From positions 6,594,501 to 6,658,500 of the forward strand of contig CP107851.1 in NCBI GenBank assembly GCA_036013505.1: a stretch of DNA of 64,000 nucleotides, given 5' to 3'. The first letter of the stretch is position 1. Each line of letters begins with the position of its first letter. Position numbers and translations under genes: made by a program. This stretch comes from Streptomyces sp. NBC_00510. GTDB lineage: Bacteria; Actinomycetota; Actinomycetes; Streptomycetales; Streptomycetaceae. Shown here one piece after another: positions 60,258 through 64,000 of this stretch. A model generated the notes under the pieces. That model was not told the origin of the DNA. It saw only the letters and a program-made list of their open reading frames with translations, and did no database searches.

Positions 60258-61196
60258 ATGGGCGTGCTGGACGGCAGGACGGCGATCGTGACGGGGGCCG
60301 GCCGCGGCCTGGGCCGTGCGGAGGCGCTGGAACTGGCGCGGCTGGGCGCCAACGTGGTCGTCAACGACTACGGGCAGCCCGGCCGCGACGGCTCCGGCGC
60401 GGCGTCGGCGACCCCCGCGGACGAGGTCGTCGCCGAGATCGCCGCCGCCGGCGGCCACGCGGTGGCGCACCACGGGGACGTCGCCGACTTCGGGCAGGCG
60501 CAGGAGCTGGTCGGGCTGGCGGTCGGCACGTACGGGGCCCTCGACATCCTGGTCAACAACGCGGGGATCCTGCGGGACCGGATGGTCTTCTCGATGACCG
60601 AGGACGAGTGGGACTCCGTCGTCCGGGTCCACCTCAAGGGCCACTTCGCCACCACCCGGTTCGCCGCCGCCCACTGGCGCGAGCGCGCCAAGACGACGGA
60701 CGCCCCGGTCTACGGCCGGGTCGTCAACACCTCGTCCGAGGCGTTCCTCGCCGGCTCGGCCGGCCAGCCCAACTACGCGGCCGCCAAGGGCGGCATCGTC
60801 GGCCTCACCTCGTCGACGGCCGCCGCCCTCGGCAGGTACGGCGTACGCGTCAACGCCATCTGCCCCCGGGCGCGCACGCGGATGACCGAGGACGTCTTCG
60901 CGGGCCTCGGGGGGCCCGGGGACGGGCCGGACCCGCTGGGGGTGGAGCATGTCGCCCCGCTCGTCGGCTACTTGGCGTCACCGGCGGCCGACCGGATCAC
61001 CGGCCAGCTGTTCGTCGTGCACGGCGGGATGGTGGCGGTGATGGACCGCCCCCGCGTCGCGGCGAGGTTCGACACCGCCAAGGAGGCGTTCACCCACGAC
61101 GAGCTGGACGACCTGCTCACCCCGTACTGGGCGGGCCGTGACCCCGGTGACACCTTCGCCGCCACCGACGTCCTGGCCCTGCGCCACGGGGGCTGA
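60258..61196 (+). CDS. chsB1: short-chain dehydrogenase, ChsB1-like (3-hydroxyacyl-CoA type)
   Basis: 312 residues from ATG at 60258 (GGAGAAGG upstream). NAD motif TGAGRGLGRAEALELARLG, NNAGILRDRMVFSMTEDEW, active-site Ser in VVNTSSEAF, YAAAKGGI (Tyr-x3-Lys), and the NAICPRARTRMTEDVF segment, characteristic of the SDR domain of peroxisomal multifunctional enzyme 2 and, from memory, of mycobacterial ChsB1 (Rv3502c). It oxidises the 3-hydroxyacyl-CoA made by the MaoC hydratase, and the product would be the substrate of the FadA5-like thiolase. Confidence 0.85.
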   Translation: MGVLDGRTAIVTGAGRGLGRAEALELARLGANVVVNDYGQPGRDGSGAASATPADEVVAEIAAAGGHAVAHHGDVADFGQAQELVGLAVGTYGALDILVNNAGILRDRMVFSMTEDEWDSVVRVHLKGHFATTRFAAAHWRERAKTTDAPVYGRVVNTSSEAFLAGSAGQPNYAAAKGGIVGLTSSTAAALGRYGVRVNAICPRARTRMTEDVFAGLGGPGDGPDPLGVEHVAPLVGYLASPAADRITGQLFVVHGGMVAVMDRPRVAARFDTAKEAFTHDELDDLLTPYWAGRDPGDTFAATDVLALRHGG

Positions 61197-61222
61197 ACCG
61201 GTCCTTCCGGGCTCCGGGCCCG

Positions 61223-61402
61223 TCAGACCTCCATGGCGGGGGGCCCGGAGGGGCGGCGGTGGCGGCCGTGCGGCGCCTGGACCACCTGGGCGTTGTCGTC
61301 TTGGGCGGAAGCCGTACCGCGGTGGCGGCCGGCGTGCTGGCCCTCGGCGGAACCGTCCTCGAGGCGGGCCTCGGCGTCGGTGTCGTGTCGGGCATCGGAC
61401 AT
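61223..61402 (-). CDS. 59-residue hydrophilic protein
   Basis: ATG at 61402, with GGGGAG seven bases upstream, and TGA at 61225-61223. The product (starting MSDARHDTDAEARLEDGSAE, with paired GRHRG and GRHRRPSGPP segments and ending PPAMEV) is highly charged, lacks membrane segments and cysteines, and is probably disordered. It lies convergent to the SDR gene. No family function known. I call it real because of the good ribosome site and normal codon composition. Confidence 0.6.
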   Translation of the reverse strand: MSDARHDTDAEARLEDGSAEGQHAGRHRGTASAQDDNAQVVQAPHGRHRRPSGPPAMEV

Positions 61403-61461
61403 GAGGAAACTCCCCGTTACTAGCGTGCAAGGTGCGCGGAACGCCGCAGGAGTTTACCGAT

Positions 61462-62592
61462 TCAAGATCCCGTGGCCAGCGGCGCCTTCTGCAAAGGGAG
61501 CACAGGGCTGGTCCTGGCCGCCTCCGGGACGTCCGCGGGAGCGCCCTCCGCCAGGCTCCCCAGCGGGGGCGGCACGGGCACCGCGGGCGGCGCCTCGTAC
61601 TCCACCGTGCCGCACGGGCAGTGCGCGCAGGCGTACGGCAGGCGCAGCACCCCGCGGGCCGACCACAGGCCGGCCCCGGGCAGCCAACCCTCCGGCGCCG
61701 ACAGCCAGGTGGTACCGCGTTCCCCGGGCCGCCAGACCGCCAGCGAGGTGCCGTGCGGGCCGTCCGCGCGCAGTGCCACCGCGCACGCCTCGGGCATCAG
61801 CACCTGGCCGGGCTGCGCCGCGAACGGGGTGAGCAGCGCGTCCGGGACGCGCAGGCACTCGGCGAACCGCAGGGGCCGGCGGCTGCCCAGGACGCCCCAG
61901 CCGATGCGGTCCTCGCCGGTGGCGTCGGTGCGCACTATCAGCAGCCCGCTGTCCGGCTCCGCGAGCAGCAACCGGTCGTTGCTCCCCTCGGTGATCTGCA
62001 GCAGCGGGCTGACCGCCCCGGCCCGCTCCAGGTCGACGGCGACCGTCTTGACCGTCCCCTCCGCCTCGCGGTCCAGCGCGAGCAGCCGGCCCGCCCGGTC
62101 CAGCCACGCGCCGCCCCCGCAGCGGCCCGGGACCTCCGCCAGCCGGCGCGGCCGCAGGTCCCGGTCGTCGTGCACGAGCCACACCGCCGACACCTCGCGC
62201 ACCGGGTCGTAGGTGAGCGCGTACGCCTCGCCGGAGGCGACCGGGGGCAGCAGCCGCGCCTCCGCGTCCCCGCCCGGCAGCGAGCCGACGAGCAGTTCGC
62301 CGGTCCCGGGACCGGTCGGGTAGAGCAGGGCGAGGTCGTACCGGTCGGCGACCCGGCGGCGGATGAGCACGCGGCCGTCGGGCAGCGGCAGGACCTCGGA
62401 GCACTGTTCCTCGGGCTGGTTGCCGGGCAGGGGCACGGTGTACGGCTCGGGCCCGCCGAGCGTCCAGCGCTCGGGGTACCAGCCGTCACCCCCGTCGGGT
62501 GCCTGGGCCAGGCAGGCGGCGTAGGAGCCGTCCGCGGCGATCGTGAACCCGGCCCGTCGCACGGTGGTGGTCTCGGTGGCGCAGGCTGTCAT
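61462..62592 (-). CDS. hypothetical protein, possible beta-propeller
   Basis: 376 residues from ATG at 62592, chosen because GGAGGTGA lies eight bases upstream; GTG at 62604 is too close to it. The sequence has repeated strand-turn segments such as LPLPDGRVLIRRRVADRYDL, YALTYDPVREVSAVWLVHDD, AWLDRAGRLLALDREAEGTV and SNDRLLLAEPDSGLLIVRTD, like WD/TolB-type propeller blades. A CAHCPCGTVEYE Cys cluster is near the C-terminus. No signal peptide; function unknown. Confidence 0.75.
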   Translation of the reverse strand: MTACATETTTVRRAGFTIAADGSYAACLAQAPDGGDGWYPERWTLGGPEPYTVPLPGNQPEEQCSEVLPLPDGRVLIRRRVADRYDLALLYPTGPGTGELLVGSLPGGDAEARLLPPVASGEAYALTYDPVREVSAVWLVHDDRDLRPRRLAEVPGRCGGGAWLDRAGRLLALDREAEGTVKTVAVDLERAGAVSPLLQITEGSNDRLLLAEPDSGLLIVRTDATGEDRIGWGVLGSRRPLRFAECLRVPDALLTPFAAQPGQVLMPEACAVALRADGPHGTSLAVWRPGERGTTWLSAPEGWLPGAGLWSARGVLRLPYACAHCPCGTVEYEAPPAVPVPPPLGSLAEGAPADVPEAARTSPVLPLQKAPLATGS

Positions 62593-62772
62593 GGTGTGGC
62601 TCACCTCCGGGCCACGACGCTAGTTTTCGCACGCCCGGGCGTCCGACACGAGTTGGTGGTCTTCACACATAAGGGTGGCTCTCGTCCCGTTCCGTCGGAC
62701 TTCGGATGCTCGGTGTGCTCATGACCAGCCCGGGATTCCGGCCGCCCGCCACCGGCGCGGTAACCTCGACCC

Positions 62773-63636
62773 GTGCCGAAACTGTCCGACGTCATCGCCG
62801 CCCTCGAAGCCCTCTGGCCTCCGGCATGGGCCGAGCAGTGGGATGCCGTCGGCCTCGTCTGCGGGGACCCGGACGCGGAGGTCGGCCGGGTCCTGTTCGC
62901 CGTCGACCCGGTCCGGGAGGTCGTCGAGGAGGCGATCGCCACCGGCGCCGACCTTCTGGTCACGCACCACCCGCTCTACCTGCGCGGGACGACGACGGTC
63001 GCGGCGACCGGCTTCAAGGGCCGCGTCGTGCACACCCTGATCAAGAACGACGTCGCGCTGCACGTGGCGCACACCAACGCCGACCGGGCCGATCCCGGGG
63101 TCTCCGACGCCCTCGCCGAGGCCGTCGGCCTGCGGGTCACCGGACCCCTCGTGCCCGACCCCGCCGACCCGGCCGGCCGCCGCGGCCTCGGCCGGATCGG
63201 CGAACTGCCCGAGCCGATGACGCTGGCGGAGTTCGCCCGCCGTGCGGCGGCCGGCCTGCCGGCCACCGCGACCGGACTGCGCGTCGCGGGCGACCCGGAG
63301 CGGCAGGTCCGCACCGTGGCGGTGTGCGGCGGCTCCGGCGACAGTCTCTTCGAGGACGTACGCAGGGCCGGGGCGGACGTCTACCTCACCGCCGACCTGC
63401 GCCACCACCCGGCGTCCGAGGCGCAGCAGGCGGGTCCGCCCGCGCTCGTCGACGCCGCCCACTGGGCCACCGAATGGCCCTGGTGCGAACAGGCCGCGCG
63501 CCGGCTCGACGAGGTCTGCGAACGGCACGGCTGGGCACTGCGCACGTACGTTTCGCGCGCCGTCACCGACCCGTGGACGGCCCACGCCCCGGCACTTCCC
63601 CTTGACGAACCCACGACCTCAGGAGCCCCCCGCTGA
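62773..63636 (+). CDS. Nif3-like dinuclear metal centre protein
   Basis: 287 residues from GTG at 62773. Conserved Nif3/YbgI motifs: WAEQWDAVGLVCGDPDAEV, LVTHHPLYLRGTTTVAATGF (metal His pair), LHVAHTNADRADPGVSDALA, and the C-terminal LRHHPASEAQQ and VDAAHWATEWPW. Family members form hexameric toroids with two metals per subunit; the role is uncertain (proposed GTP cyclohydrolase-like or hydrolase). The next gene begins in its stop codon context, suggesting coupling. Confidence 0.92.
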   Translation: MPKLSDVIAALEALWPPAWAEQWDAVGLVCGDPDAEVGRVLFAVDPVREVVEEAIATGADLLVTHHPLYLRGTTTVAATGFKGRVVHTLIKNDVALHVAHTNADRADPGVSDALAEAVGLRVTGPLVPDPADPAGRRGLGRIGELPEPMTLAEFARRAAAGLPATATGLRVAGDPERQVRTVAVCGGSGDSLFEDVRRAGADVYLTADLRHHPASEAQQAGPPALVDAAHWATEWPWCEQAARRLDEVCERHGWALRTYVSRAVTDPWTAHAPALPLDEPTTSGAPR

Positions 63637-64000
63637 AAGCCGCGCCCGCAGACCAGATCCGACTGCTTGAGGTCCAGGCCCTCGACGCGCGCCTCGCGCA
63701 GCTGGACCACAAGCGCATCAACCTTCCCGAGCACGCGGAGATCGAGCGCCTGAACTCCGACGTGACCCAGCTGCGCGACCTGCTGGTCGCCGCCCAGACC
63801 GAGGAGAGCGACACCGCCCGCGAGCAGACCAAGGCCGAGCAGGACGTGGACCAGGTGCGCAAGCGTGCCGTCCGCGACCAGGAGCGGCTGGACTCCGGCG
63901 CGGTCTCCTCCCCAAAGGACCTGGAGAACCTGCAGCGCGAGATCACCTCGCTCGCCAAGCGGCAGAGCGACCTCGAGGACGTCGTCCTGGAGGTCATGGA
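63633..64000 (+). CDS. zinc-ribbon coiled-coil protein (partial, runs off the window)
   Basis: The first 122 codons are present. The frame starts LKAAPADQIRLLEVQALDAR and continues as long coiled coil (LAQLDHKRINLPEHAEIERL, EQTKAEQDVDQVRKRAVRDQ, LENLQREITSLAKRQSDLED), as in the C4-type zinc-ribbon protein that usually follows nif3 in actinomycetes. The zinc ribbon itself is beyond the window. The only possible start near AGGAG (63621-63625) is CTG at 63633, overlapping the Nif3 stop as CTGA. This frame has a TGA at 63603-63605 and no ATG, GTG or TTG between it and the CTG. Confidence 0.8.
   Translation, partial: MKAAPADQIRLLEVQALDARLAQLDHKRINLPEHAEIERLNSDVTQLRDLLVAAQTEESDTAREQTKAEQDVDQVRKRAVRDQERLDSGAVSSPKDLENLQREITSLAKRQSDLEDVVLEVM

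Noticed and set aside
1..64000. CRISPR arrays, rRNA genes or intact transposases
   Set aside because: No spaced identical direct repeats of CRISPR type, no rRNA-like sequence and no complete transposase frame were found; only one tRNA and an integrase remnant.

Overview
The window is a piece of a Streptomyces (or closely related actinomycete) chromosome. The evidence is very high GC, many GTG starts, genes coupled through ATGA/GTGA overlaps, a conservon-type signalling operon, an ECF41 sigma factor and many secreted or twin-arginine proteins. Family assignments rest on reading the sequence and on remembered family features; no database search was run.

Layout. 0-7 kb: a Mut7-C protein, a conservon with cvnA-cvnB-cvnC but no adjacent GTPase, a secreted HNH nuclease and a PhoD-like phosphatase. 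7-11.6 kb: a leftward operon (ribbon-helix-helix protein, DUF4097 protein, DrrAB-like exporter) preceded by a 10-bp-period repeat array, then a lipoprotein. 11.7-31 kb: a phosphate- and cell-surface-rich stretch. It holds a HupE/UreJ protein, a secreted metallophosphoesterase with a WxL-like tail, a DUF916 membrane protein, phospholipase C, and two orphan PstS-like proteins with the same WxL-like tail (one frameshifted). Also here are ECF41 sigma plus its oxidoreductase, DUF1259, RidA, a frameshifted phosphotransferase and small genes. 32 kb: a decayed integrase beside tRNA-Val.

32.7-61.2 kb contains the most coherent story. Several loci encode homologues of mycobacterial sterol side-chain degradation proteins: CYP125, FadA5-type thiolase, a KstR-like TetR regulator, a [3Fe-4S] ferredoxin, an aldehyde dehydrogenase, an F420-dependent LLM enzyme, a MaoC hydratase, an alcohol dehydrogenase and a ChsB1-like SDR. 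Their promoters share two palindromes: CTGACG-N4-RTCAG (four promoters) and KstR-like TAGAAC-type boxes (four promoters, one of them driving a glycosyltransferase-methyltransferase-alpha/alpha-barrel operon). I infer a dispersed regulon for a steroid- or terpenoid-like substrate.

Between these loci (35.8-42.1 kb) a cobalamin riboswitch precedes a tightly coupled leftward operon: an alpha6/alpha6-barrel surface protein, a small secreted protein, EcfT (with an odd repeated N-terminal extension), a fused double ATPase and an S component. This is a probable cobalamin or cobalamin-precursor uptake system. The rest holds cell-envelope and stress genes, a DesK/DesR-like two-component system with its ABC transporter, an intergenic repeat island, and Nif3 followed by a zinc-ribbon protein that appears to start at CTG and runs off the end.
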